NCBI RefSeq assembly: GCF_002872475.1
Contig: NZ_CP025682.1
Location: 1,550,001 to 1,614,000 of the forward strand
Reading direction: 5' to 3'
Origin: Pseudazoarcus pumilus
Lineage (GTDB): Bacteria; Pseudomonadota; Gammaproteobacteria; Burkholderiales; Rhodocyclaceae
DNA: 64,000 nucleotides
The notes under the pieces were generated by a model. It was not told the origin of the DNA. It saw only the letters and a program-made list of their open reading frames with translations, and did not search any database. Numbering within the stretch: position 1 is the first letter of the stretch; each line of letters begins with the position of its first letter. The translations under genes were made by a program, and so were the position numbers. Positions 32,783 to 39,062 of this stretch are shown in pieces.

Positions 32783-32811
32783 TTGACGTGCCTGTGGGCG
32801 CTGTGTAGAAT
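32783..32811 (+). promoter_or_regulatory. Promoter of the Pro-Arg-His tRNA cluster
   Basis: TTGACG at 32783-32788, a 17-base spacer and TAGAAT at 32806-32811 precede tRNA-Pro by 10 bases. The short GC-rich stretch GCGCGGCTC after the -10 element resembles a stringent discriminator, which would fit DksA/ppGpp control. That link is inference. Confidence 0.82.
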
Positions 32812-32821
32812 GCGCGGCTCT

Positions 32822-32898
32822 CGGGGTGTAGCGCAGTCCGGTAGCGCGCTTGCTTTGGGAGCAAGATGTCGGGGGTTCGAATCCCTCCACCCCGACCA
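32822..32898 (+). tRNA. tRNA-Pro (TGG)
   Basis: The 77-base cloverleaf begins CGGGGTG, which pairs with CACCCCG before ACCA. The anticodon arm is CTTGC-TTTGGGA-GCAAG, giving anticodon TGG. The T-arm is GGGGG-TTCGAAT-CCCTC. CCA is encoded. Confidence 0.95.
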
Positions 32899-32924
32899 GC
32901 TCGCCCCGGAAGGCCCGGCCGGAT

Positions 32925-33001
32925 CTGCCCGTAGCTCAATCGGATAGAGCACCGGCCTTCTAAGCCGGGGGTTGCAGGTTCGATCCCTGCCGGGCAGGCC
33001 A
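32925..33001 (+). tRNA. tRNA-Arg (TCT)
   Basis: The acceptor stem is CTGCCCG paired with CGGGCAG, then discriminator G and encoded CCA. The anticodon arm is CCGGC-CTTCTAA-GCCGG with anticodon TCT. The T-arm is GCAGG-TTCGATC-CCTGC. It lies 26 bases after tRNA-Pro. Confidence 0.95.
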
Positions 33002-33052
33002 GAACAAGGTTTTTCGCATCGCGGTTTATGGACTGCGCTGCACGCTACAGCG

Positions 33053-33128
33053 GCGGCATTAGCTCAGTTGGTAGAGCACTGGATTGTGGCTCCAGGTGTC
33101 ACGGGTTCGATTCCCGTATGTCGCCCCA
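33053..33128 (+). tRNA. tRNA-His (GTG), used as an integration site
   Basis: The acceptor stem is GCGGCAT paired with ATGTCGC (one G-T pair), with G at position -1 (33052) and discriminator C as expected for tRNA-His. The anticodon arm is CTGGA-TTGTGGC-TCCAG, anticodon GTG, and CCA is encoded. The 3' 48 bases, from the anticodon stem to CCA, are repeated at 42016-42063. The gene stays whole because the integrated element supplied the identical 3' part. Confidence 0.96.
33081..33128 (+). repeat. attL, 48-bp direct repeat inside tRNA-His
   Basis: This 48-base stretch, starting at the anticodon stem (GGATTGTGGC) and ending at the encoded CCA, is identical to 42016-42063. The bases flanking the two copies differ on both sides, which defines the repeat exactly. 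Confidence 0.93.
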
Positions 33129-33172
33129 AAAATCAAGCACTTACGGAAATTCGCCAATTGGCGGAAATTAAA

Positions 33173-33192
33173 AGTAAGCGCATAGTAAGCAC
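33173..33192 (+). promoter_or_regulatory. Candidate integrase arm-type site, left end
   Basis: The sequence holds two copies of AGTAAGC (in AGTAAGCGCAT and AGTAAGCAC) just inside attL. A very similar string, AGTAAGCACATAGTAA, occurs at the opposite end near the integrase start. Paired repeats next to both att sites are what arm-type integrase or excisionase sites look like. Binding is inferred. Confidence 0.5.
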
Positions 33193-33195
33193 AAA

Positions 33196-33220
33196 GGCCC
33201 GGACTCTCCGGGCCTTTTTT
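33196..33220 (+). terminator. Terminator just inside the left end of the element
   Basis: GGCCCGG-ACTCT-CCGGGCC followed by TTTTTT ends transcription from the tRNA cluster, replacing the host terminator displaced 9 kb away. In the other direction it can stop the element's leftward genes. The rest of 33129-33363 shows no convincing gene. Confidence 0.85.
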
Positions 33221-33363
33221 GCGTTGCGTGACTGCAACATTACGTCGTCCGCAAGGACCAGAAACCGCCACGCGGGCGAGTGCCGTTGAGGTTAGGCGGG
33301 TCAGGGCTTGAAGTTCGGCAGGGCGGCATACCTGCGCGTACTCGATGGGGCGCTCGCCCTCGA

Positions 33364-33573
33364 TTAGCTCCTGCGCACCGTGGTCCCGCAGGTTACGCGC
33401 CTCGGGATCAGCCGATCCCGTTGCGTGCCTGGTTCGGCGTCGAAGTACCACCAACTGGTGTACAGGCGATCTTCGTCGTCAAGCCACAGCAGATGAAACA
33501 CCGGCTGCCCCTCGCGCGACTCGATCGCGTACAGGGTCAGGGGTGTTCCGTCGTCAGCTTTCCAGCCTTGCAT
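33364..33573 (-). CDS. Small hypothetical protein of the integrative element (69 aa)
   Basis: The product starts MQGWKADDGTPLTLYAIESR after a GGGGGAGTGAG ribosome-binding site. It is a compact protein rich in aromatic and acidic residues (HLLWLDDEDRLYTSWWYFDAE). No family is recognised. It is the last gene of the leftward series, and its 5' end overlaps the preceding gene by 37 bp. The strong ribosome-binding site supports it. Confidence 0.55.
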   Translation of the reverse strand: MQGWKADDGTPLTLYAIESREGQPVFHLLWLDDEDRLYTSWWYFDAEPGTQRDRLIPRRVTCGTTVRRS

Positions 33574-33854
33574 CTCACTCCCCCGATGATGCGACCTCGC
33601 GGCAGGGAACGCAGGAATACGGCGCGCACCAGTTCGGGATCGACGAAAGCGAAGCCCGACAGGCGGCGCAGCATCGGCCCGCCGTGGATCAGGTCTTGGA
33701 ATGCCGCGCGACGATAGCCCGCTTGGTCCTTGCCGGTCGTCGCATAGATTCGGGCGTCCTCGATGAACTGCGACAGCGCGGCATGCCATAGGTCGAGTTC
33801 CGGCAGATCAGGCGCGTGCGTCTCAGATTGGGGGCTGCGTGTCCTCGGCTGCAT
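33537..33854 (-). CDS. Hypothetical protein downstream of the capsid gene (105 aa)
   Basis: This soluble protein is predicted from the ATG at 33854, preceded by GAGG. It contains LPELDLWHAALSQFIEDARIY and AAFQDLIHGGPMLRRLSGFAFVD. No family is recognised. It is transcribed in the same direction as the capsid gene, 134 bp after it. It could be a partner of the capsid protein or an independent cargo gene. The sequence does not decide. Confidence 0.55.
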   Translation of the reverse strand: MQPRTRSPQSETHAPDLPELDLWHAALSQFIEDARIYATTGKDQAGYRRAAFQDLIHGGPMLRRLSGFAFVDPELVRAVFLRSLPRGRIIGGVRCKAGKLTTEHP

Positions 33855-33950
33855 CCATGACCTCGTGCATGAAAATGGGCGGCACCGCATCACGCGACCC
33901 GCCCTGCCAGTGTTTTCCCCTCACGCACACCGAAAAGCGTGTCCAGCTCC

Positions 33951-33973
33951 CCGTGAGGGTTTAGCCCTCACGG
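33951..33973. other. Perfect hairpin after the capsid gene
   Basis: CCGTGAGGG-TTTAG-CCCTCACGG is a perfect 9-bp stem with a 5-base loop, 16 bp beyond the capsid gene stop. No T-tract follows on either strand, so it is not a classical terminator. It could protect or process the capsid mRNA 3' end. Confidence 0.6.
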
Positions 33974-33988
33974 CCCGCTGGCTGGGCG

Positions 33989-35329
33989 TTACTCGCTCGA
34001 AGGTGCGCTCAGATCCATGTGATAGACCGCCCAGGCGTCGCGGACCTCAAGGCCGGCGCGCAGCTCTCCCAGGATCGCCACCAAGTTGCGGGTGAAGTAA
34101 TCCTTATGGCTGTTGGAGAGCATCACCGATGCCTGCTCACGGTCGAGCACGGTCACGTGCGACCCGTCGATCGTCAGCGCCTCGCCTTCCGGCATCGCGG
34201 GGGTACGGACGACGGCCACGTTCCACAGCGACGGCGGGACGGGCATCGTCGGCGAACCGAAAAGGTATTCATTATCGGTGTCGCCCTTGCGGGTGAGCTG
34301 CAAGCGGAACCAGTCGAGCGGGTTCATCACCACGATGGACGGGGAATAGCCCTTGTCGGCCTGCCGCACCAGCGCCTCGCCGATGATGTCGGCCGGCGTT
34401 GCGCCGATCGTGGGCAGGAAGGTCGTACCGACCTCGATGAAGCCCTCGATCTTGCCCTGTCCGCCTTGACCGTTGATCAGGCGATGCTCGAGGCGGGCCA
34501 TCAGCTTGTTGTTCATCACTTCGTTGATGTTCGCCTGCAGCGCCGCATGATCCGACAGCACCTGACGCGATGCCGTGGTGTGGCCGGCGATCGTTACGAT
34601 ATTCGCGCGGACCAACTCGCCCTCGATATCGATCTCTTTCTTCTCGTCGCCTTCCTCCAACTGCTCGGACGGCTCGCCGTCGTAGTGCAGGCGGACATGC
34701 TCGACCGAATCAGCGGTCGTCGGGCGGCTTTCGAGGGCTTCGAGCAGGCGCAACGGACGCAGGGCAGGACCGAACACGCCGGAGCGTTCCGGGTTGCTCG
34801 GCATGTAGTGCCCTTCGCTCGAAGTGCCTTCGCTCGGGGTGTTGATGATCGCGCGGATGCCGGCATGAACCGGCGCGCGGGCGGTGCCCTGGTTCCACTC
34901 GGACAGCGCAGCGAATGCCGACGACTCGCGAAGCGAATCAAGCGCTTCTGCGCCGACGGAATTGATCAGCGCGGCAGTGCCTTCGCCATAGCCGTGTTTC
35001 GCGACGGCTTGCTCGATTGCCTGCAAGCGCGCGGAGATTTCGCCGCTATGCCCGAAGTGCTTTTCAAGGTTGCTCTGCACGTCCTTGAGATTGGCCTGCA
35101 CTTCCTTGTACTGCTCCGCGACATCCTCGAGGCTGCCGACCTTGCCGAACTGGCGGCGGAAGGTGCCCGTGTAAGATGATGTGCCGCTCTCCGTGAAAAG
35201 TGCCGCCAGTGCGACGATGAACAGCGAGGCGAGCATCGCCAGGGGTGTGACCCCGAACACAGCCGGGATCGCGGCGGCCAGGGCGGTGACACCCAGGAAT
35301 ACCGCAGGGGTGAGATTCAGTTTTTTCAT
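33989..35329 (-). CDS. HK97-fold major capsid protein with N-terminal membrane helices
   Basis: Residues about 150-446 match the HK97 gp5 capsid fold: an E-loop-like region, TIAGHTTASRQVLSDHAALQ in the spine helix area, the LEHRLINGQGGQGKIEGF segment, the P-domain motif IVVMNPLDWFRLQL, and the C-terminal SHKDYFTRNLVAILGELRAG. This is family-level similarity recalled from HK97 capsid proteins. The N-terminus is unlike a normal delta domain. Residues 8-27 and 29-46 are two hydrophobic segments (LTPAVFLGVTALAAAIPAVF, then LAMLASLFIVALAALF), followed by a coiled coil at about 66-110. The start at 35329 has GGAG 8 bases upstream. No protease, portal or terminase gene is nearby. Confidence 0.85.
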   Translation of the reverse strand: MKKLNLTPAVFLGVTALAAAIPAVFGVTPLAMLASLFIVALAALFTESGTSSYTGTFRRQFGKVGSLEDVAEQYKEVQANLKDVQSNLEKHFGHSGEISARLQAIEQAVAKHGYGEGTAALINSVGAEALDSLRESSAFAALSEWNQGTARAPVHAGIRAIINTPSEGTSSEGHYMPSNPERSGVFGPALRPLRLLEALESRPTTADSVEHVRLHYDGEPSEQLEEGDEKKEIDIEGELVRANIVTIAGHTTASRQVLSDHAALQANINEVMNNKLMARLEHRLINGQGGQGKIEGFIEVGTTFLPTIGATPADIIGEALVRQADKGYSPSIVVMNPLDWFRLQLTRKGDTDNEYLFGSPTMPVPPSLWNVAVVRTPAMPEGEALTIDGSHVTVLDREQASVMLSNSHKDYFTRNLVAILGELRAGLEVRDAWAVYHMDLSAPSSE

Positions 35330-35381
35330 GGTCAGATCTCCAAACGGGTTGTGTTTGCGCTTGCGCGCAGCTCACAGGGCG

Positions 35382-35600
35382 TTACCTTTCGGCGTTCGGC
35401 GGACATCCATCGCGCCGGCCTGCTGGCATCTCGCGCAACAGGGCGTCCGGGGTCGGGCCTGGTGGCGACGGGATCTCCCTCGTCGCTCGTTGCCACATCT
35501 CGTAGGCAATTACCCCGAGGGTATCGACTCGATGAGCGTGTATCCATTCCGAATAATGCCTTTTAATGTCGTCGAGCTTCGATCCATGCCGCAAGGTCAT
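35382..35600 (-). CDS. Small hypothetical protein (72 aa)
   Basis: The frame encodes MTLRHGSKLDDIKRHYSEWI, then a helical stretch VIAYEMWQRATREIP and a Pro/Arg-rich tail. It overlaps the 3' end of the HTH gene by 38 bp and ends 52 bp before the capsid gene. No clear ribosome-binding site is visible and another frame is open in the same region, so the call is tentative. Confidence 0.4.
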   Translation of the reverse strand: MTLRHGSKLDDIKRHYSEWIHAHRVDTLGVIAYEMWQRATREIPSPPGPTPDALLREMPAGRRDGCPPNAER

Positions 35601-35820
35601 CAACGCGGTATGAAATACGGCTCCCGGCGACCGGAATACGGTAGGCCGGCGGGCCGGTGCCCTGGTGGCGCAGGTTCTTCAGCGTTCCGGGGTGCAGCCC
35701 GAGCAGTTGGGCGGCGTCGGCCTCGCTCACGCGCTCGTCGCAACTGACGGCGACTCGATTCGCGCGGATCGCGTCACGCATGGCCTGTGCGATCTCGTGC
35801 GTGCGTTGTTCACTCGCCAT
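35563..35820 (-). CDS. Helix-turn-helix DNA-binding protein (85 aa, AlpA/MerR-like)
   Basis: The C-terminal half reads as a winged HTH of the HTH_17/excisionase type: SEADAAQLLGLHPGTLKNLR, then QGTGPPAYRIPVAGSRISYR and VDDLAAWIEARRH. This kind of protein regulates genes or directs excision in satellites and islands. It is the second such protein in the element. Start at ATG 35820, overlapping the upstream gene by 11 bp. Confidence 0.72.
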   Translation of the reverse strand: MASEQRTHEIAQAMRDAIRANRVAVSCDERVSEADAAQLLGLHPGTLKNLRHQGTGPPAYRIPVAGSRISYRVDDLAAWIEARRH

Positions 35821-35980
35821 CGTCGAGGCCTTCGATGATCTGACGCGCGATCCGCCTGCAATCATCCCGGCGCATCCCTTCGCGGCTTAACGTGCGTTCG
35901 ACGAAGCGCACGCGCAGGGCACGCGCCTTGCGCGGCGACGGCCCACGCAGGCGCTCGAGCAGGTTCATCAATGCGCGCAT
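35810..35980 (-). CDS. Small basic hypothetical protein (56 aa)
   Basis: The product starts MRALMNLLERLRGPSPRKAR and continues as an Arg-rich helical protein ending RIARQIIEGLDDGE. The ATG at 35980 has a good GGGAGG site 7 bases upstream. It overlaps both neighbours by about 10 bp, typical of a compact phage-like operon. No family recognised. The charge suggests nucleic-acid binding, which is inference. Confidence 0.55.
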   Translation of the reverse strand: MRALMNLLERLRGPSPRKARALRVRFVERTLSREGMRRDDCRRIARQIIEGLDDGE

Positions 35981-36231
35981 GGGCGAACCTCCCGGATCGG
36001 CACGGTCGCCAACAGGTGCCGCGCGTGCCCCTCGCGCTCTACAAGCCACAGGCGCACGCTCGGATGCTCGGGATGGGGTACGACTTCGACCGCTGGCTGC
36101 GCGCCGCCATTGAGGGCCGTTTCGACGGCTTGCAGGGTGTTGGTATCGGCGCGGTCAATCGTCGCGGCTACCAGCCGCGCAGCGGCCTGGATCAGCTGCG
36201 CGGCATCGCGTGAAATGTCATGTTCATTCAT
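35968..36231 (-). CDS. Hypothetical protein (87 aa)
   Basis: From ATG 36231 (GGAGA 9 bases upstream) the product begins MNEHDISRDAAQLIQAAARL and includes ATIDRADTNTLQAVETALNG, then VRLWLVEREGHARHLLATVP. It looks like a small soluble alpha/beta protein. No family recognised. It overlaps the upstream gene by 8 bp and the downstream gene by 13 bp. Confidence 0.55.
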   Translation of the reverse strand: MNEHDISRDAAQLIQAAARLVAATIDRADTNTLQAVETALNGGAQPAVEVVPHPEHPSVRLWLVEREGHARHLLATVPIREVRPCAH

Positions 36232-36406
36232 GGTTGCGGTTCTCCAGTGGTTCGGCGGCAATCGCCGCGTGGTGTTCGGCCAGGACACGCGAGAGCGGCA
36301 CGGCATCCTGGTATCGCTTCGTCGTCGGCTCGATCTCCGGCCAGTGAATCCGCCACACGCGAGCCAGGCGAAGGGCTTCGTCAGAAGTGCTTCGTTCCTG
36401 GTCCAT
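36224..36406 (-). CDS. Small hypothetical protein (60 aa)
   Basis: The product MDQERSTSDEALRLARVWRI continues with HWPEIEPTTKRYQDAVPLSR and a helical C-terminus ending ENRNHE. A purine-rich GGGGGGTGAAGTG leads to the ATG. It is the first gene of the five small overlapping genes that precede the capsid gene. No family recognised. Confidence 0.52.
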   Translation of the reverse strand: MDQERSTSDEALRLARVWRIHWPEIEPTTKRYQDAVPLSRVLAEHHAAIAAEPLENRNHE

Positions 36407-36455
36407 CACTTCACCCCCCCCCATCCTGAAAATCGGATTCGTACAAAAAAAGGCT

Positions 36456-36505
36456 GGGCGGCCGGTCCTTTGGGAAGGGGCTTCGAACTTTTCGACCGCC
36501 CCCCG
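36456..36505. repeat. 50-bp hairpin repeat, copy 1
   Basis: The unit begins GGGCGGCCGGTC and ends GAACTTTTCGACCGCCCCCCG, and the ends are mutually complementary (GGGCGG with CCGCCC). A near-copy lies at 36630-36679. Read on the minus strand, copy 1 is followed by TTTTTTT, so it could terminate leftward transcription before the small-gene cluster or yield a short structured RNA. Confidence 0.65.
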
Positions 36506-36629
36506 GCTGCGCGTGCATTTGATTGCGCACGCACGGGGTTGGCTGATGAGCGATCCATCAGCCGCACGTGATGGGTTGCCCTGGTGCCACCCCTCCCCCT
36601 ATTCATTTCGCGGTTTTGCTCAACGTGAG

Positions 36630-36679
36630 GGGCGGCCGGTCTATTCGTGCGGCGCTGCGAACTTCTCGACCGCCCCCCG
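36630..36679. repeat. 50-bp hairpin repeat, copy 2
   Basis: The two arms are the same as in copy 1 (GGGCGGCCGGTC and GAACTTCTCGACCGCCCCCCG), while the central 17-18 bases differ. Conserved complementary arms around a divergent loop point to selection on RNA or DNA structure. No T-tract follows this copy. Confidence 0.65.
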
Positions 36680-36698
36680 TTGTCTCTGTGTGTACCTT

Positions 36699-36889
36699 GG
36701 TGAATTAGGCGAATTAGGCGAACAAGCAGTAACGGCGCGGGTTTCAGCGGCACGCTAGGAAGCGAGCTAAGTGCATTAACTCGATCGCCGGTATCGGGTG
36801 CCGTGCCTTTACTCGCTGCTAACTCGCTGCAAGCTCGCTGCTGCATGCCTTGCTGTTGCTGATAACTCACCAAATTCACCAACTTCACT
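36699..36889. other. Candidate replication origin with iterons
   Basis: Three tandem 9-bp repeats (GGTGAATTA, GGCGAATTA, GGCGAACAA) lie at 36699-36725 on the plus strand. Three related repeats (GGTGAGTTA, GGTGAATTT, AGTGAAGTT) lie at 36863-36889 on the minus strand. Between them at 36811-36843 are three 11-bp repeats (ACTCGCTGCTA, ACTCGCTGCAA, GCTCGCTGCTG). The GGTGAA core recalls the type I iterons bound by the P4 alpha protein. The position, just downstream of the DUF3987 gene, fits an origin. A minus-strand frame through here (36406-36906) would translate the repeats and is not believed to be a gene. Confidence 0.6.
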
Positions 36890-36902
36890 ACACGTGCGCG
36901 AC

Positions 36903-38270
36903 TCATTGCTGCGCCTCCTGGTCGGCGGCCGGGTAGTAGCGCAGCGCCACACGTCCGCCCGTGTTCGCGTCCTTGCGCTGGACGATCAGGGGCGGGGCCA
37001 GGTTGAGCAGGGTTTCGAGGGCAGCACGCACCGGCTTGATCTTCTTGCGGTGCCAGACCTCTTGCAGTTCGGTCAGGCTGATTCCGGGCCGGGCCTTCAC
37101 GGCCTGGAATACCTCGGTCGCGAATGGGTCCAGTTCGTCGTCGCCGTCGCCGCTGCGGAACACGAACGACACCGACTCGATCCAGTAGTCGATCCATGCG
37201 AAGGCGGCGTGCAGGTCGCACGGCTCGATCTCGCGCCGGCAGTCCATCAACGCGAAGATCATCGCGAGCATTCGCGCATAGACCTCTGTGCGTGCCAGCA
37301 GCGCGCCCAGCTTGCCGTCGCGATCGCGGGTCAGGCGCGGGTATTGCTCGCACCACAGTTCGGCAGCCTCGTCGCCAAGCGTTACTTCCTGCGTGCAGTT
37401 GGCGAGAAGATTGCCCCCGGTGGCTGCCTCGACGGCATCGGCGAAGTGAGTCGCCAGGGCGTCGAGCTTGTGGGCCGGCGTGGGTTTCGGTAGCGGCACA
37501 AGCTTGGGGCGGTACACGAACAGGATCACGAAGCGATTCAGCAGCCCATTGGCCGCGTCGCCTTCGGTCGCACGCTCGCGCAGTTCGTGGCCGGTGATGT
37601 GCCCGATGATCACCACGTGCGGCCTACTGGCGCGCGTCGGTGCGGATTTGGTCAGCGGCTCGAGGTCGCGCCCGTCCCACAGATTGCGCACCGTCGCTGA
37701 CAGGGTGTTTCCTTCGCGCCGACAGTGCGCCAGGACGTTGGCGAACTCGGATTCAATCACCAGCAGCCGCTTGTCATCGACGCCTGCGTCTGCCCCCTTG
37801 CCGTTGTCGTCCGCCTCGCGCGCGTCCCGTATCGCGAACGCGACGCCTTCGCCGGTCGAAAGCCCTCCGGCGTGGATGCGCAGCCGCGCGTCGCTCTTGG
37901 TGCGGCGGCGCAGTTTCGCATCGGTGCGCTTGAACACTTCCCGCACCAGTGTTTCAGCGGTCCCCTTGCGCGCCTTCCCAGATTTGCCCGCAACGATACA
38001 AAAGGGGCGGCAATGCACAATCCCGTCGCCGATACGCTGTATCGGGCCACGCCCTACCATCGCGGAGAAAGACGCAATGCAGTTCGCGGCTACGGCGACC
38101 GGGTGCGCCTCGCTGCTCTCCGTCGCCAGGTCGCACACTTTGCGCAACTGTGGCGGGAACCCCTCGGGGCGCATCTGTGGCGGCGCGAGCGGGTTGTCGG
38201 CGCGGTCGGTCGGTCCATCAGGCAGGCCGGAAACCTGCACGGGGATCTCTGGCAGCAGTCGGTCAGTCAT
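36903..38270 (-). CDS. DUF3987-family P-loop protein, probable replication protein of the element
   Basis: The 455-residue product has a Walker A-like segment IVAGKSGKARKGTAETLVRE, a Walker B-like RLLVIESEFANVL, and HVVIIGHITGHELRERATEG later, as in DUF3987 proteins. These accompany integrases and AlpA regulators on many islands and are thought to act in replication, replacing a P4-type primase-helicase. The exact activity is unproven. Start chosen at ATG 38270 because AGGGGGA lies 6 bases upstream. The start overlaps the previous gene by 8 bp. Confidence 0.8.
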   Translation of the reverse strand: MTDRLLPEIPVQVSGLPDGPTDRADNPLAPPQMRPEGFPPQLRKVCDLATESSEAHPVAVAANCIASFSAMVGRGPIQRIGDGIVHCRPFCIVAGKSGKARKGTAETLVREVFKRTDAKLRRRTKSDARLRIHAGGLSTGEGVAFAIRDAREADDNGKGADAGVDDKRLLVIESEFANVLAHCRREGNTLSATVRNLWDGRDLEPLTKSAPTRASRPHVVIIGHITGHELRERATEGDAANGLLNRFVILFVYRPKLVPLPKPTPAHKLDALATHFADAVEAATGGNLLANCTQEVTLGDEAAELWCEQYPRLTRDRDGKLGALLARTEVYARMLAMIFALMDCRREIEPCDLHAAFAWIDYWIESVSFVFRSGDGDDELDPFATEVFQAVKARPGISLTELQEVWHRKKIKPVRAALETLLNLAPPLIVQRKDANTGGRVALRYYPAADQEAQQ

Positions 38271-38598
38271 CGCGTCCCCCTGCAATGACGACGTGCTCGG
38301 CGAAGGGCGGGCGCTGCATCAAGAGCACCAAGCGGCGCGGGCCGGCGGCGACGATGGCCTGCACGGTCGAGCGCAACCGGTCGCGGCTTGGTCGGTCGGC
38401 GTTGGCGACCAGTACGTCGCGGCCCGCGACTTGTGACCAGTCGAGCGCGCCAGGGTCGGCGTCACGGAACACGGACAGCACCGGGCGCACGGGCCTCTGT
38501 GGCGGTGCCTGGTCGATGAAGATGAGGATGTCGCGCGGCTCTTGCCCTTCGGCAAGGGTCGCGTCCAGTTGGCGGGCGTAGGCGGGGCGGCGGGTCAT
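38263..38598 (-). CDS. Hypothetical protein (111 aa)
   Basis: The product MTRRPAYARQLDATLAEGQE continues with RDILIFIDQAPPQRPVRPVL and VAGRDVLVANADRPSRDRLR, then AAGPRRLVLLMQRPPFAEHV. The alternation of hydrophobic strands and helices suggests a small Rossmann-like or Toprim-like alpha/beta domain, but no motif proves it. It overlaps its upstream (ATGA) and downstream neighbours, so it is probably expressed with the DUF3987 protein. Confidence 0.6.
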   Translation of the reverse strand: MTRRPAYARQLDATLAEGQEPRDILIFIDQAPPQRPVRPVLSVFRDADPGALDWSQVAGRDVLVANADRPSRDRLRSTVQAIVAAGPRRLVLLMQRPPFAEHVVIAGGRDD

Positions 38599-38771
38599 CG
38601 GGCCACCTCCGCGATCAACAGCAGCACGGCCAGCAGCGCGGCCGCTGCGACCGTTACGCCGATCACCGCGAAGGCTGCGCTACAGGCCTGGTGAAAAGTG
38701 AAGCGGGCAGGGGTAGAATCAGCGCGACCGCTCGCGCTCGTCTGCCCTTCGGGGCGGCGGGCGTTTTTCAT
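38595..38771 (-). CDS. Tiny single-pass membrane protein (58 aa)
   Basis: From ATG 38771, with AAAGGGG just upstream, the frame encodes an N-terminal basic part (MKNARRPEGQTSASGR) and a hydrophobic C-terminal helix (FAVIGVTVAAAALLAVLLLI) ending AEVAR. Its stop overlaps the next ATG (ATGA), and it starts 11 bp after the AlpA-like gene. The tight spacing supports a real gene. The function is unknown. Confidence 0.55.
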   Translation of the reverse strand: MKNARRPEGQTSASGRADSTPARFTFHQACSAAFAVIGVTVAAAALLAVLLLIAEVAR

Positions 38772-38782
38772 GACGCGCCCCT

Positions 38783-38992
38783 TTACCGCGTGCTCGAGTA
38801 GCGAGGCGCGGTCAGCTTTGCGTCAATCCACGCGTCCAAGTCCTCGGGGTGATATACGGCACGGTTGCCGAATTTTCGATAGGCGGGGCCGCCCCCGACT
38901 GTGACAAGCTTTTGAAGGGTGGTATGCGAATAATGCAATCCGCGCTCAGTAAGATACGCGGCGGCTTCTTTGCGGCTCAGGTAGCGGGTCAT
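38783..38992 (-). CDS. AlpA/excisionase-family HTH protein (69 aa)
   Basis: From ATG 38992 (GAGG 8 bases upstream) the protein reads MTRYLSRKEAAAYLTERGLH, a typical HTH_17 start, then TTLQKLVTVGGGPAYRKFGN and VYHPEDLDAWIDAKL. Proteins of this type activate integrase or act as directionality factors in P4-like elements. A dense block of small genes follows it. Confidence 0.8.
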   Translation of the reverse strand: MTRYLSRKEAAAYLTERGLHYSHTTLQKLVTVGGGPAYRKFGNRAVYHPEDLDAWIDAKLTAPRYSSTR

Positions 38993-39062
38993 TGCTGCAT
39001 TCCTCGTAAAAGTAAGGTGCAGCACGAATACTATCGACCACGCGTGCGGGTTTTGGGGGACG

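Noticed and set aside
33059-33454. A minus-strand open frame across tRNA-His and attL
   Set aside because: It runs antisense through a tRNA and a terminator and has no ribosome-binding site.
33989-35329. The capsid-like protein as an encapsulin
   Set aside because: It is far longer than typical encapsulins (about 270 residues), keeps phage-type motifs and sits in an integrase element, with no cargo enzyme next to it.
36699-36889. A CRISPR array
   Set aside because: The repeats are 9 and 11 bp and in tandem without spacers, and no cas gene is present in the window.
36406-37356. A minus-strand open frame of 316 codons overlapping the DUF3987 gene and the iteron region
   Set aside because: Its first half is an out-of-frame reading of the DUF3987 gene, and its second half translates tandem repeats and hairpins. 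From ATG 36906 a coupled start is possible, but the composition is that of a repeat region, so I treat it as an origin.
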